From Cucumis sativus (lineage: Eukaryota > Streptophyta > Magnoliopsida > Cucurbitales > Cucurbitaceae), in assembly GCF_000004075.3 (NCBI RefSeq), contig NC_026655.2:3906001-3970000 (forward strand): a DNA stretch of 64,000 bases, in the 5' to 3' direction. Made by a program: the position numbers and the translations under genes. The notes below the pieces were generated by a model that saw only the letters and a list, made by a program, of their open reading frames with translations, was not told the DNA's origin and searched no databases. Positions within the stretch are counted from its first letter, which is position 1; each line of letters begins with the position of its first letter. Of the stretch, positions 1-12,228 are shown one piece after another.

Positions 1-30
1 AATTGGCAAATACTCGCATCAGTATAGTTT

Positions 31-150
31 CTTTTTAAGGATAAGAAATGGATATGGTATATTCATCAAAAGAGCCAAAAAGAAAACGGCCCAAGAGCAG
101 GGCTGAGGAAACCCTCTCCCACAAAATGGATAAGTATATTCATGGATCAT
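31..150. repeat. Possible dispersed-repeat fragment and short inverted repeat in rhomboid intron
   Basis: The stretch starting with a T-rich run and GGATAAGAAA, followed by AAAGAGCC and ACGGCCCAAGAGC, resembles two other intronic stretches in this window near 32215 and 36585 (T-run, ATAAGAAAC, CATT, then CCCAA and TACA). This is a loose visual match, not an alignment. Next to it, about 136-158, is a 10-bp perfect inverted repeat (TATATTCATG / CATGAATATA) with a 3-nt centre. Could be the decayed 3' end of a retroelement; I cannot name the family. Confidence 0.25.
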
Positions 151-430
151 GAATATATCAAGAGAAGTCCTATCAAAGGTGGTTTATTCCATTGGCAGAT
201 GAACTTCTCTTCTCCCATTGTGAATTCACAATTGGTATCAAAGTGCTCTCAACTACATGAAAGACACCAAATGAAGCTCTAGTTTTAGTTTAGTGCATTG
301 CATCAGCAATTTTTTTATGCTGCCTTTGCATCATATAAAAAACAGTTACACCTCTACGACCTGAAAATTTTGCATGATAACTGTCACAGAAATTTGAATG
401 AAAGAACTGAGCCATACACACTTTGCATAC

Positions 431-3400
431 CTTTGAGGACAACGCTTGAAACAGATGATGCGCCAAGTAAAATGCTGACCCACCAATTGCTCCAGCCAGA
501 TACAATTTCAACAAAAACTCAGAACCAAATACATTACCGATCTGTTAAAGGCAAAACACATAAGATCAAGTATATGCTAAGAAGGTTGGGGAAAGGTCAG
601 TTTTAACACTAATGGGCTTTATCATATTCTGGAAAGACCGAGGCTAAACAGTAAAGATAACTTTATAAGTAACATATAATAAACTCATGAGACAAACAGA
701 ATGGATTGGATTATAGTTCACAAGCAGACTAATTGTGAGCTTGGGATGAGCAATTCCTTGGTGAACAATGAGAATTTTTTTTAAATACTTTTTGACTATT
801 TAACCACTTACCACACTATATCCACGACATATCAAAATTTTGAGGGGGAAAAAAATCTTTTAACAGGTTTGAGCATATTTCGCACATCCAAAAGCCATCA
901 AGCTCACCTTATCAAAACCAGAATCAAAATGTATTACCCCAAATCCAGTATGAACTCGAAATTAGCATACAAGAAACTCACAATGTTCGTTTATCAATAT
1001 TTATTGAAGCAAAGCAAGTTCTTTCAAAAGTCCTTTTATTCACAACTCACAAGGCAAAACTTTAAGATAGACTGTTGTGTTAAAATATATTATATTACCA
1101 TGGCTACCTCAAAATGAGATAATACCAAAGAAAGAAAGAAGAAGAAAACTATGAGTAAAAAGAAAAAGCAACTACAAGATTACAATATAAGCCAAAGAGA
1201 GGAAATTGGTAAAGATCAGATCATACAAAAATATATATATATATATTATATAAACCACACAAATATAAACAGAAGAGAAAATAAAATAAAAATCAGGACC
1301 TAGTAGAAGTTCGAAAAAAGATAGCCATACGTTCATCCCAAAGAAGTATAGTCCAACCATGTTGGATACTATATGGCCAGTATCTATGTGACTGAAGGCT
1401 GATGTAATCAATGTATGTATGCGGCCGCTTCTAACATTTTCTAATGAAATCTGTGTAGAGAACATTGAAACACAGAAAATATAACGTTACCAATAGAGAA
1501 AAGTTGAATTGTACTTCCAAGCTTTGAAGCTTAGAACTCCAAAACTGCATTAATATCCTAACTTTTCCACAAATATTTCTCAAACCACGACTATCAATTT
1601 GAAATGACAATGATTATAAATTATAATTTATAGTGATGATGTTGTTAAGTTATCAACTATTAGGGCCATTCATCTTGAGAAGTCTCAAATGTCCACGTGG
1701 TGGATATCACAAACCAATGTTTCTCTCCCAAGGAATGTGGTTTACTAAGTATTGTGGCCTGGGTGTTTGAGATGCCCATGGATGAAATGAAATGGGTTTT
1801 AAAGATATATATCCTATCCGTAATCCAAATCTTCTTGTTACAAACTATAGAGACATCGGTGGAACAAATGAATGTTTTGTCACAATTATCTGTACAAACC
1901 GATGTACTTTATTTTTTAGTTCAACATTGCAGAGGTGGAAAATTGAATGATCAATCTTTGTGAAATACCAATATGAGTATATCTTGATTCCTATTCATGC
2001 AAAATACCCATATATCTAGATTTCTAGACATTCTTGACTCTCATGATCCCGATTCCCTCATGAATGGTTGGTTTCCTGTAAACCCTGATTCCCTCATGAA
2101 TGGCCCCTTAAGAGAAATAGATCCTAAGAAAAATGAGAGGTGAGCAGAAACAATGTCTATACATTCCTCAATTCTGAGGCATGTAATTGCAATTGAGGAC
2201 TTACAGTAAAATTTTTTGACATAAAGATAGGATCAGCAATCCGCCAGAGAAGGAAAACAGCAACATTAGCTATAATCAAGCCCAAAACCACTTCGTTAGG
2301 TGTCAGCCTTTGGAACCATGATCGCCTGTGAATAGGAGAAACAAAAATAATAATTATCCCCAGTAATCAACACTGTTTATCAGATATCAAGCATCCTCCC
2401 CTTTGTTAAAAAGATTATAACCTATTTTACTGTTTTCAATACTAAAAGATTCACCCACCCAAAAAGTAATTTTCTATGAGTTTCCTTGTCAAATGTTGTA
2501 GGGTCAAGCGGGATATTGAAAAGAAAAAAAGAAACTAAACTCATCGAGCCAATTCAAATGTGTATGAAGTTATTTTGATAGGGTTATACAAGAACTTAAA
2601 GTAACACGTGATAATAAAAATGCTAATCCTAAGATAGCAAAAAAGGAAGTTTCATAACAGCAAGCAGTAAGAGTCTACATGCCATGAAGAACACCAAAAA
2701 TACAGTGCTAGTCTCCTATGAAACAGAAAGCATCATACGATGTCATCCCGATGGTTGTAAAGTTCAGGTTAAAAATTTTCAAACTTCAGGAACTCCCAAG
2801 ATCAAAGAATAACCATTTATGTTCTAATACTTGCACAAAACCCAGATAATATTTAATGAAACTGCACTGATTGGGCACAAAGAAATTGGAGAGGTTTAAC
2901 TTATTTGACCAAGTAGAAATTTCACAATTTCTTGAACTATTTAGACTTTCCAATAGCTCATGCAATCAGTCAATCTAATTGAAATGCATAATGTTAGGCG
3001 ACGTGAGGCACACCGTTTGCAAACTTCAACAGGACAGTGCAAATGGGGGAAATCAAATTCACCATTGAAAGTTGAAATTATGGACATTATGATGTTCAAC
3101 GCTGAACGAGTTGATTTAAACAAAGACTTCGCATTCTTCAGCGATGAATTCAATTGTACATGTAAGAAGTTAATTTTCAGATAAAACAGCCAACGTTGCA
3201 AACTTGCTAAAAGAACAAACACATTACCTGCCTCCCCATTGATGAACAAAACCAGGTTTCAACTGAAATTTCAATTTCGAAAATGGGGTTCCCGTAAATA
3301 GAGACCTGCTTTCTACTACACTCTTCATTGACCCCTTGAAATAGGTATTTGAAGGATTCACTATGAATCGCTTTCCAACCACCGGAACTGAGAAAAACCC

Positions 3401-3604
3401 ATGAATTTTCTGCGCAAAACTTCGATGTGAACTCCATGAACGCGAGTGATCCTGAATGGGTCGAGTGACGAAAGAGCCAAAGAGATGGTTTTGGTTATGG
3501 GTTCTCACTAGTGTGGAAAAAGAAGCGCAGTCCTTACAATCTAGAGAGTTGGCGTAGGAATTCGAAAGCCTTGATACAAGTTTGCGAGAAAAAAGCTTGT
3601 TCAT
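431..3604 (-). CDS. RBL12: Rhomboid-like intramembrane protease, mitochondrial (RBL12-like), 5' part only
   Basis: Four exons are visible on the minus strand: 3604-3228, 2325-2205, 1450-1331 and 541-431. They join in frame (377, 121, 120 and 111 nt) with canonical splice sites. The first exon begins MNKLFSRKLVSRL, an Arg/Ser-rich start without acids, typical of a mitochondrial presequence. The frame stays open upstream to 3874, but I chose the inner Met for this reason. Exon 2 gives the first membrane helix (VVLGLIIANVAVFLLW). Exon 3 carries HIDTGHIVSNM, the rhomboid histidine and asparagine of the second helix. Exon 4 gives LLKLYLAGAIGGSAFYLAHH. The exon with the catalytic GASG serine and the last helices must lie beyond position 1; I saw no exon in 1-430. 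Family role: serine protease cutting within membranes, here probably the inner mitochondrial membrane. The choice of RBL12 rather than another plant organellar rhomboid is from remembered similarity. Confidence 0.85.
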
Positions 3605-3974
3605 TTTGTTCTTGATTATGAGCTCTGTTTGGGAGCCAATAAAATTCCTTTCTTCAGGAATAGCTGTTTGATGAAACAGGTTTATATACTTGGAGTGGCT
3701 ATGGCGTAGGAAGATTATAATACACCCAACTTTGAACTCTCCCTCTCCCTCTCCCCTCCTTCGAACGTTAATTTCTTTTTGGAAATCTGCGTAGGAGATG
3801 GAAAAATGGATACATCTTTTAAAACCAATGATAGACAGTCTTTTGCTTCTATAATCATCCTGTAAAATTCCCACGGCTTTCTTCTGCTTTTTTCTTTGTT
3901 TTGCAAATTCTGTTTTGTTTTTCTTTTCTTTCTTCCTCTTCTTTCACTCTTCTTTCTTTTTTTAACGATTATTT

Positions 3975-4100
3975 TTTTGGTGTGCTAGTATGCTAGTATT
4001 TAGTATCAACGATCGAATATCTAGTATATAACATAGAATACATAATATGAAGCATAGAGCATAGAACATTAAATATCGAGCATCGAGTATCAAGGATTGA
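3975..4100. repeat. Degenerate short tandem repeat between RBL12-like and ALS1-like genes
   Basis: A run of loosely repeated 8-12 bp words of the type AGTAT, AGCATAGA, CGAGCATCGAGTATC covers about 120 bp in the spacer upstream of the rhomboid gene. The words are too diverged to define a clean period. The rest of the 1.0-kb spacer between the two genes (3605-4630) holds a pyrimidine-rich stretch around 3880-3965, then the 3' flank of the ABC transporter gene. No other gene is evident there. Confidence 0.4.
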
Positions 4101-4630
4101 GTGCACCGATGATTTTCAAGAATTAATTAGTAAATTGACACTCTTTAAAAATTGAATCATTTTTTATTTGAACATTCAAATGAAGGTCATCCGTATGAAT
4201 CACACGAATAGCATGTGTTGAGATCCCATAAATTCTTTGTGACATAAATGGATTGCTTCTCTTATACAACAGCCCATAAAAATAATCTAAAGTTTCTTCA
4301 TTCAAATATACCAAACCCATCCTTCCTACAGAAGCATGTTCTAAAATTCAACATAAACTTTAAACAGAAGTTTCATTTATTATTGATTTTCCTTTACTTT
4401 CTGTTTGAATTTTCTCAGAAAGTTTTAGACAGGTTTCGTCAACTGAAGAACATTTGGAGTGAATTACATAATCCTGAAGTCTATTTTCAGTCTTTCTCAT
4501 CCTACTCACCAGTGTTGTTGACAGTAAACACAAAACAAATGTACAACACAAGCATCTTTCTTATAAAAGAACTATTAAGAAGAAAAGGGTGTGAGCTTTC
4601 TATCAATCATTGAAGCAAAAGTAATTTGTC

Positions 4631-7600
4631 TTATGTTGTTTTTGTATCTTGTAGTTGCCTTTTCACTAGTGCAGTATAGACACCATCCTTGCTAAGAAGT
4701 TCTTCATGTGTTCCACTTTCAACGATTTGACCATCAGAAATGACGGCCACGGTATCTGCAGTCTTGACGGTAGATAGCCTATGAGCAATGACTAGGACGG
4801 TCCTGCCTTTCATCAGAGAATCCATGGCATCCTAAAACGTGTCCATCGATGAGAATTTAAAATGATAGATATGAAATCGGAAACAGGTGGGGTAATTTTT
4901 AAGTTTCTAAAACCAAGCAAAAGTATTCACAACAAACCTGTACTAGGTGTTCACTTTCAGCATCTAGAGCACTTGTGGCTTCATCCAAAAGGAGGATTCT
5001 TGGGTTCATAAGTAGAGCTCTTGCTATAGCTACTCTTTGTTTCTGACCACCCGAAAGCCTCACCCCGCGTTCTCCGACGTGGGTTTTATACTTCTCAGGG
5101 AAGTTTAATATGAAGTCATGTGCATTGGCCATTTTCTGTCATTTCAGTAGTTTAAGTTAAACAATAGGTTTAGCCCTAAAGGTTTCCAAGAGGCAAAAGG
5201 ACATAAGATCTTACAGCTGCATTTTCTACATCAATGCTATCAACTTTTCCATCTAAACCATAGGCTATATTCTCTTCTATGGAGCAGTTGAAAAGAACAG
5301 GCTCTTGGCTGACAATACTGATCTGCAATCGACAAGTAGAACATCAAAATTCAAAACAAGATCATACAGACTAGATCGGCAACACGACCTTGGACTTTCA
5401 ATCGAGTTGGAAAAGTAATTATTAGAAACTTCTTATTAGTAATTATTATAAACTTCTTATTCTTACCCTTTTGTGTAAATGGTCGTGTGATATCTCCACA
5501 AGAGGAACCCCATTTATCAGAATCCGTCCTTTAGTGGGATCATAAAATCTTTCGATCAGGTTTGCTATGGTGGTCTGTGGCAAACAAAGAAACATGCACT
5601 ATGTTGAGCGAGTTTTTAGCATGTAATAACTCTCAGATTTCTTGTCATAACCAGGAAAAGAAGAAACCAGCATTCAGCAAAAGAAAGTAAATTACTTTTC
5701 CACCGCCACTCGGACCAACTAGAGCTACTTTAGAACCAGGCTGCAATCTCAATGATATTCCCTGTATCATGGAAGTTGTTATAATTCAATAACACTACAT
5801 AACCTGTCCCCATATACCTACAATTTTAATATAGTAGGTACCTTCAGCACAGTGTGATCAGGGCGGGACGGATATGCAAACCAGACATCATCCAACTCAA
5901 CTTCTCCATCTAGGTCACTGCATTAAATGACAAGTGTTATCGTTCTGCTCCTTTTGAAAAATTGAAGTGAACAGTTTGCTTCTGTTCATGCGTCACATTT
6001 GCTCTTATTTAATAGAATTAGTCATCTCAATAACTAATAAAATAAAGCAAAATGAAGGAACACCAAATAGTAACCCAATGCTCAAGAAACAACAAAGCCT
6101 AAACGTAAAAATGATCCAAACTCTCCCCTTCAAAATAGAGTAGGAAATTTCATTTTCAATTCATAAAAACAGAAAAAACCATACCCAATAGGGCACTTGT
6201 TTCCTGAATTTGTCATTGTTGATACACGATCAAGGAGCTGAAAAACTCGTCTACTAGCTCCAGCAGCTTTCATGGCAACAGTGTACAATCCTGACAACCC
6301 CGATACAGAAGTTCCAACTACAAACAGAGAGTTGATTGCAGTTACTTTTATTGTTCCCTATGGAAAAGTAAAGCACCATAAAACAAATAAATTTTACCAG
6401 TTAAACTATAAAGGATGAAAGATGTTAGAGATCCCGGACTCATGAACCCTTTGATTGTCAGGTTAGCTCCATATATCACAACAACAATAACAGATAAAGT
6501 CGATGCTGCATAGAGACCTCCAGAGAATAATCCAACCACTTTCTGTTAAATGATTAGATTGGGAGAAAGAGCTATTAGCCTCCAAGAAAGATACAGACGT
6601 GCACGTGCTCAAAAAGATACTTTTCACTTCCAAAATAAACTCACAGCTTGTTTAAGTCCAAGTTGCAATGTCTCCTCGACTTTCTTAGAGTACCGTGATA
6701 CCTCATAGGATTCTTGAGCAAAAGATCTGACAGTGCGCACAGCACCAAAAGATTCCTAAAACAAAAGCATAACAATGACATTTTCTGTTTTTTACTCTGG
6801 ATTTCATCATGTACGATAATAACTAATTTGTTCACACAATGTGGATTTATACCTCAGCAATTGAAGCACAGACAGCAGCAGCTGCTTGAGTCTTGTGAGA
6901 AAGCTCACGAAGGAAGCGACCAAATTTACGAACAGCGACAGAAATAACAGGGACAACAACCAAAGCCAATACTAGAAATGATAGACCAGATAAAACAATG
7001 AGTGTATTGAGACCCTAAAAGTTGTAAGTTGACTATTTCTGCTTCAATGTTCAATTTCTTACATGTTAACTTCCAAGAAGTTGAAAACATGAAGGTCAAC
7101 CCAATTGTTGCAGTTGATAGATTTCTTAGGGCCTCAGAAAGATTGGTGGTTGCTGCATTCTTAATTATTTGGGTGTCCTCAGATAGCCTACTGAGAAGTT
7201 CCCCTGTTCGAGTAACATCAAAGAAGGCTATTTCCTACAAAATTCAACAACCGTTACACGTGCTAAAAGTAATGAACATAAATCAGACCTTTTAACTTTT
7301 TGTTCCCCTTTTTCCATTGGGGGGTACCTGATTAAGAAGATGAGTAAACAAATTCTTCCTTAAGCGAGCAACAACTCTCTCACTAGCAGAAGAAAATAAC
7401 CAAGCTCGAACAGCTGAGCACACCGAACTGGAAATCACAATTTTCATCAGTGAGTGTCATAGTACTGGATCCAACATAGTTTGAACTGCCCAGGAATATA
7501 TTTTAAATAGACGTCTAAATCATAAAGCAGAATGCCAATTAACAACCAAAGCTATTAGTCTCCCCTTCTATCTGGTTTGGGTTTTGCCAAGCAGAACCCA

Positions 7601-8888
7601 ATGGCAGTTTTATATACAAGACAATGACTCCACATATTATGCCTCAAGTTTAAACGATGTAAACAATCATACCCAACTAAGACAATCGATGTGATGTATA
7701 CAATGGTGCTAGTGACTTCCTTTAGAGCTTTACTCTTCTGTTCGGGCGTGTCTATATCTCCAGATACAATGTCAATAATCTTTCCACCAAATTTTGGCTG
7801 CAGGATCAGCAATCCAAAGTATATTATATAATAGTAAAACTACAACTAAGTTCATGGCCATAATTTTAATCTCATGACCATGGAATAGATACATAAGAAC
7901 ACCCAAAAAAATGCATACGATCAATATACTAGTCGTGGAAGCAATCAGAAGAGCAATGGTAGCAATTATCAACTTTCCCGCTTCAGGCTTGGCCTGCAAT
8001 ACAATTTAGATGTTGAGCACTTGAAAGATTTTAACAGCAAAATCGATGGCTTTTTTGCCAACAAAACATCTACGCACTTACAAGTGAAAGTACTCTGCCA
8101 AATCCAACATTTGCGGGCTGAAATTTGCAAGCATAATAGTCAACATCGGAAAACAAAAAAGAAACAACTAGTTAAGTGAATAATTCCCTTCAATGAAATT
8201 TTCACTTCACTGAAGATCTAACAGGAACATTACCGGCACAGCATCCCCAAGTTCCAGGTCTGTTAACTGACGATCATCCGATGAGCCATTGCTCTTTCCT
8301 CCTCCCTACAAAAAACAAGGAAACAAAAACAAAAACCAATGAACACCCAAATAAACATATACATAAACATCAGCATTATGAGCACGATTAACAATTTATT
8401 CATCCATTTCAAGCTACAAAAAGTAACCGCGGAATTTCGAAGTGATGCTACGTTCAAAATCAATTCCAAATAAGCAGGCACAATAAATTGAAATTCAAAT
8501 GAAGCATAAAGCAAAATAGTAAAAACAGGGAAAAAAATAAAAACTAAAGAAAACATACGTAAACATATATAAACGTCAGCAATGAGCACCATTAACAATT
8601 TATTCATCCATTTCAAGCTACAAAAAGCAACTCACGATACGTTGGAAGTGGTGCTATGTTCAAAAGCACTTTCAAATAAGCAGCCACAAGAAGTTGAAAT
8701 TCAAACGAAGCATACAGAAGACTATAAAATCCCACAACAGAAACCAAATAAAGTAAGTAATAGAGACCATTCCATCGATTCATTCAAAAGGGACCAAATA
8801 ATTTTCCACAAATACCGTGGAAATGGGGGAAAAAATAGCTTACCCCACGATCAAGCAGCGGAACTCTTTGGCTTCCGATGCCTCTCAT
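4631..8888 (-). CDS. ABCB27: Half-size ABC transporter, ALS1/ABCB27 (TAP2) type
   Basis: Seventeen minus-strand exons join without a frame break into 629 residues: 8888-8844, 8305-8234, 8117-8082, 7993-7919, 7797-7673, 7427-7328, 7234-7063, 6971-6853, 6755-6645, 6542-6398, 6317-6185, 5917-5842, 5761-5696, 5574-5467, 5322-5215, 5135-4938 and 4831-4631. One membrane domain (about residues 60-360) precedes one ATPase domain. Walker A is GPSGGGKT (419-426), signature LSGGQ (524-528), Walker B ILLLDEAT (544-551), switch histidine H580 in IAHRLS. All catalytic residues are present. Length and sequence fit Arabidopsis ALS1 (644 aa), a vacuolar transporter needed for aluminium tolerance; half-size transporters work as dimers. 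Function here is inferred from that similarity. The N-terminus ([16 protein letters not shown]) has no targeting peptide, agreeing with a vacuolar rather than organellar location. Introns are AT-rich; the first (8306-8843) contains an internal duplication. Confidence 0.95.
8350..8745. repeat. Two-copy direct repeat (about 204-bp period) in ABCB27 intron 1
   Basis: About 8350-8520 and 8555-8740 are diverged copies of one another. The best-preserved part reads AACAATTTATTCATCCATTT in both (8390 and 8594), followed by CAAGCTACAAAAAG and further matching blocks such as TTCCAAATAAGCAG versus TTTCAAATAAGCAG and TTGAAATTCAAA. Small indels separate the copies. Together they make up most of the 538-bp first intron. 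Confidence 0.8.
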
Positions 8889-10082
8889 CGTTGCAAAACT
8901 GTTGAATAAGCGACTAAAACTTCAGAAAAATCAGAGCCGGCCGAGGAGAGGTGCTGCTAAAGTAAAGTCTCTGTGGAGCTTAATGCTCCATAGACGAAGA
9001 TTAAAGGACCCAAATGACAAATTTTGAATTTTATATGAAGTCTATGCTGATGATGACAAAAGTTGTAAAGAAGTTTGCGAGGCCACTATCGAAGAATCGT
9101 TCTCCGCCCCTCTTTGAGATGATTACGGGAAAGAGACAAATCTCCATTTCCTTTTTTCTTTTTTTTAAGATTTCATTGATCGATCGTAGCAAAAAACAAA
9201 CCTTTTTTTAAATCTCATTGTTTGAATTTTCCGGTGAAGGGTGTAAGAGTTTTATACATGATTCTAAGTTTAGGCATATTTGTCCGACTTGAAAATGGAC
9301 TAGAAAATCAGACAAAACACTGAAAATCTGTACCTTTTCCCCATTAACAAAACATATTTTTGTTTGTTCTTTGAGTTTCAGTCTTTTAAATATGTTATCT
9401 ACCCAACAAAAATAAATGTATTTTGAAGATATATTATGATCTTATTATTCAAGATGAACATGGATTAGACTGATTCTTTCGTCCTTGTTTTAAAGTTTTA
9501 ACTTTTTCGAACAGCAAAAAGAGAACAACTTTGTTGAACAGCTTGTAATTTGGACTTAAGTTCTTTCTAACGTTTATGTATAAAACAATAATTAGTGTTC
9601 CCTTAAAACAAGATTAAGAAAATTGTGCTCTTCATTTCTCTCTTCTTTTTTTAAAAAAGAAATACGTACAAAAATCATTTTTATTTATGCTTTAATTTTC
9701 TATTTTATCAAATTGTTGTTCCACTTTTTACCCTTTCACGCTAAAAATAGCAAGAAAAATTATGATAGTAAGATTTATGTCACTACACTTTTAAATTATA
9801 AAAATAACAAAGTTAACTTTAATAACATTTTGATAGCTTTTGTCATATTTGCAATATACAGAAAATCAGTGACATTAATTGTTTTTTTCTTCTAAAAGTT
9901 TTTTTTGTCATCTATTAAAGAAATAACAGTCTAATAATCTTCTTGAATTATTTTATTTCAATAAAAATAATGTTTTGATTAGAAGTAAGTTCAAATAATA
10001 CACAAAACATCGAATAAAAATTAACTTTATTTGAAAGTGCTTTTGAACTTACCATTTTCTTAGGGATAATAAGAGAGGAAAA

Positions 10083-10230
10083 TGGGCCAATGTTTTCTTA
10101 AGAGATGAGAATTTGGGCCTTTCTCGACCATTTTGGGCTGTAAACCACGTGTGGATTGGACTGAATTCTCACTTGAAATAAGGGCCTTTATCAGCCCAAT
10201 TCGAACTTTGAATTTCCATGTTCATGGGCT
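10083..10230. promoter_or_regulatory. Cluster of five TGGGCY (site II) motifs with a G-box
   Basis: TGGGCC at 10083 and 10114, TGGGCT at 10134 and 10225, and its complement AGCCCA at 10193 lie within 150 bp. A palindromic G-box CACGTG sits at 10146-10151 within CCACGTGTGG. Site II motifs are known from promoters of growth and organelle genes (TCP factors); G-boxes bind bZIP/bHLH factors. The cluster is about 1.2 kb upstream of the minus-strand ABC transporter start, so it may serve that gene or an unseen transcript. Motif presence is direct; function is inferred. Confidence 0.4.
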
Positions 10231-11681
10231 AACGAGAGAAAATAGAATTTCAAATTTTAATTTTATAATTCATATCTACCTATAATTACAATAGAAGTGT
10301 ATAGCAATTGTATTTGCAACTTTTAAAAATATTGTTCTATATGTTAATATTTTGATTATACTTGTCATATCTACGACTTTTCTACTTAAAGTTGATCCGT
10401 CATTATATTATAAAGTAATTTGTCAAAGTCAATCAGTACTAGTGTAACACATAACCTAATATATGAATGCATCGAGTTCGATAAAAAAAAAAAATCAAAT
10501 ACATATATTAATCTTTTTTTTTGCTAAATTAAATGATTAAAGATCTTTTTGCATTGAAATATGTAAACCATGTCTCCAACACCCCAACCATTTTGAGCCT
10601 TTGAAACCTAAAAACCCAACACCACTATTGCCTTTTCAATATACTGTTCATTTGATGTTTCCCAAACCCTATATTTTATTTCTCTAACCTTTTTTTTTTT
10701 TTTTCCCTTTACAACTTACATGGATATGATCTATTTTCATTAGTGCTATAGCTTGCCGATTTGGTTTGATTTTTTGTCCGTCGAATCTTTTTATTAGGGT
10801 TGTCGAACACCTATCTCTTTTTGTTGTTGTTAATTTTAATTTTATTTTAAATGATCAAGTTTAGAAAAACTCCACTTTTTATTCTTTCGTTCAAACACAA
10901 AATAACTTTTACTTTTGTGATTTGTTTTTTATAGTGTTATTGATCGCTAACCGTTTTTTCACTAATCACTATACATTAAAGTTGAAGTAACATCTATCAT
11001 TTTTTTTGTTAATTTTAATTTTATTTCAAATGTTAATGTTTAGGGTTTCTTCTTATTCCATGATTTTTTCTCTCTTTCATTCTATAACTCGCTTGTTGGA
11101 ATGAAAAAAGAATCGTTGCGTGTTTTCTTCTTCTACTAAAAATGGAGAAAAATTATAATTGAAAATATTATATTTTCCAATACTAAAATTTACTCGATGG
11201 TAAATGAGAGTTTTCCTCCTAACCCCACATTAATTATTATAAGCCTCAAGAAAGCAAACACACACTACCTTATTAATGGACCATTATGCAAACAACAACT
11301 ATAGTAAGAAATTTGTAAATGCTTACACACAAGACATTAATTATCAGAAAAAGCAATTAATAATAACAATGGACCAAACTTTTAGTTGATTTATAATAAT
11401 TATTATTAATTCTTTTAATTTTGAACAATACACATTGACCAAGTCAAAGGGTTAAATGTGTTTGATTGTTATATTAATTTAATTATTTTTCACTTAAAAC
11501 CCGGTTGAGATGTCTCCAAGATTCCAACATGTTGACTTGGTCAAAGATATTTTGCCTTTCACCAAATTAATATATCATCACAACTCTTATTGCTTTCTTC
11601 AATGTCATCCACTACTTGTTTCTTCCCCTACACATTAATTACAACCTTTTTCATCATTCAATTTCTATATAATTAACCATA

Positions 11682-11702
11682 CCCTAAACCCTAAACCCTA
11701 AA
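11682..11702 (+). repeat. Three perfect plant telomere repeats, interstitial
   Basis: Three consecutive CCCTAAA units, followed by a decayed fourth (CTCTA). This is the Arabidopsis-type telomere heptamer. A TATA-like CTATATAATTAA lies about 15 bp before it and AT-rich DNA surrounds it. It may be an interstitial telomeric trace or a telo-box regulatory element. Confidence 0.85.
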
Positions 11703-12209
11703 CTCTACTAATCTTGCTTCCAAATTCTCACTCATTAATAACAATTAACTTAACTATGATATCACTTTGATCACACTTTTAAACGTTTAATTTAAATGTA
11801 AAAGTATTGTAATTTTTTTAGTCGAACCGTAGGAATGAATGAATCATTATTGATTCTTTATATATATATATAGTATGACAAGTGTCTCATTCATCGAGCT
11901 ATGCCAACTTGCTATCAAGAATTCTAATTTATGCTATGCATATATAATTAATTTAACCTATCTCTTAAGTTTTTGACTCAATTAGGCTTCAATACTATAT
12001 TTAGTTTATTTTAGTTATTGTATCATTAAGAACCACTATGATCTATTCATCTCTTTTGGAAGTTCAAAAATAAAAGGAAATGGAACAATTAAAAGTTGAT
12101 GGACAGAAACTACCATACCAACTAAAGAATAGAAGAAAAATTTTAGCCAATTGGAAGTTTTATATTGGGTATGAATATCTATGAATTAGTGTATAAAGAA
12201 AAACATATA

Positions 12210-12228
12210 ATATATATATATATATATA
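12210..12228. repeat. (AT)n microsatellite
   Basis: About nine uninterrupted TA units in gene-free spacer. Similar (AT)n tracts occur near 15176-15190, 18650-18663, 19110-19126 and 59897-59917. Confidence 0.85.

Noticed and set aside
4248..4613. 121-residue plus-strand ORF beside the ABCB27 stop
   Set aside because: Low-complexity Phe/Leu-rich translation of AT-rich 3' flank; no splice partner or domain.
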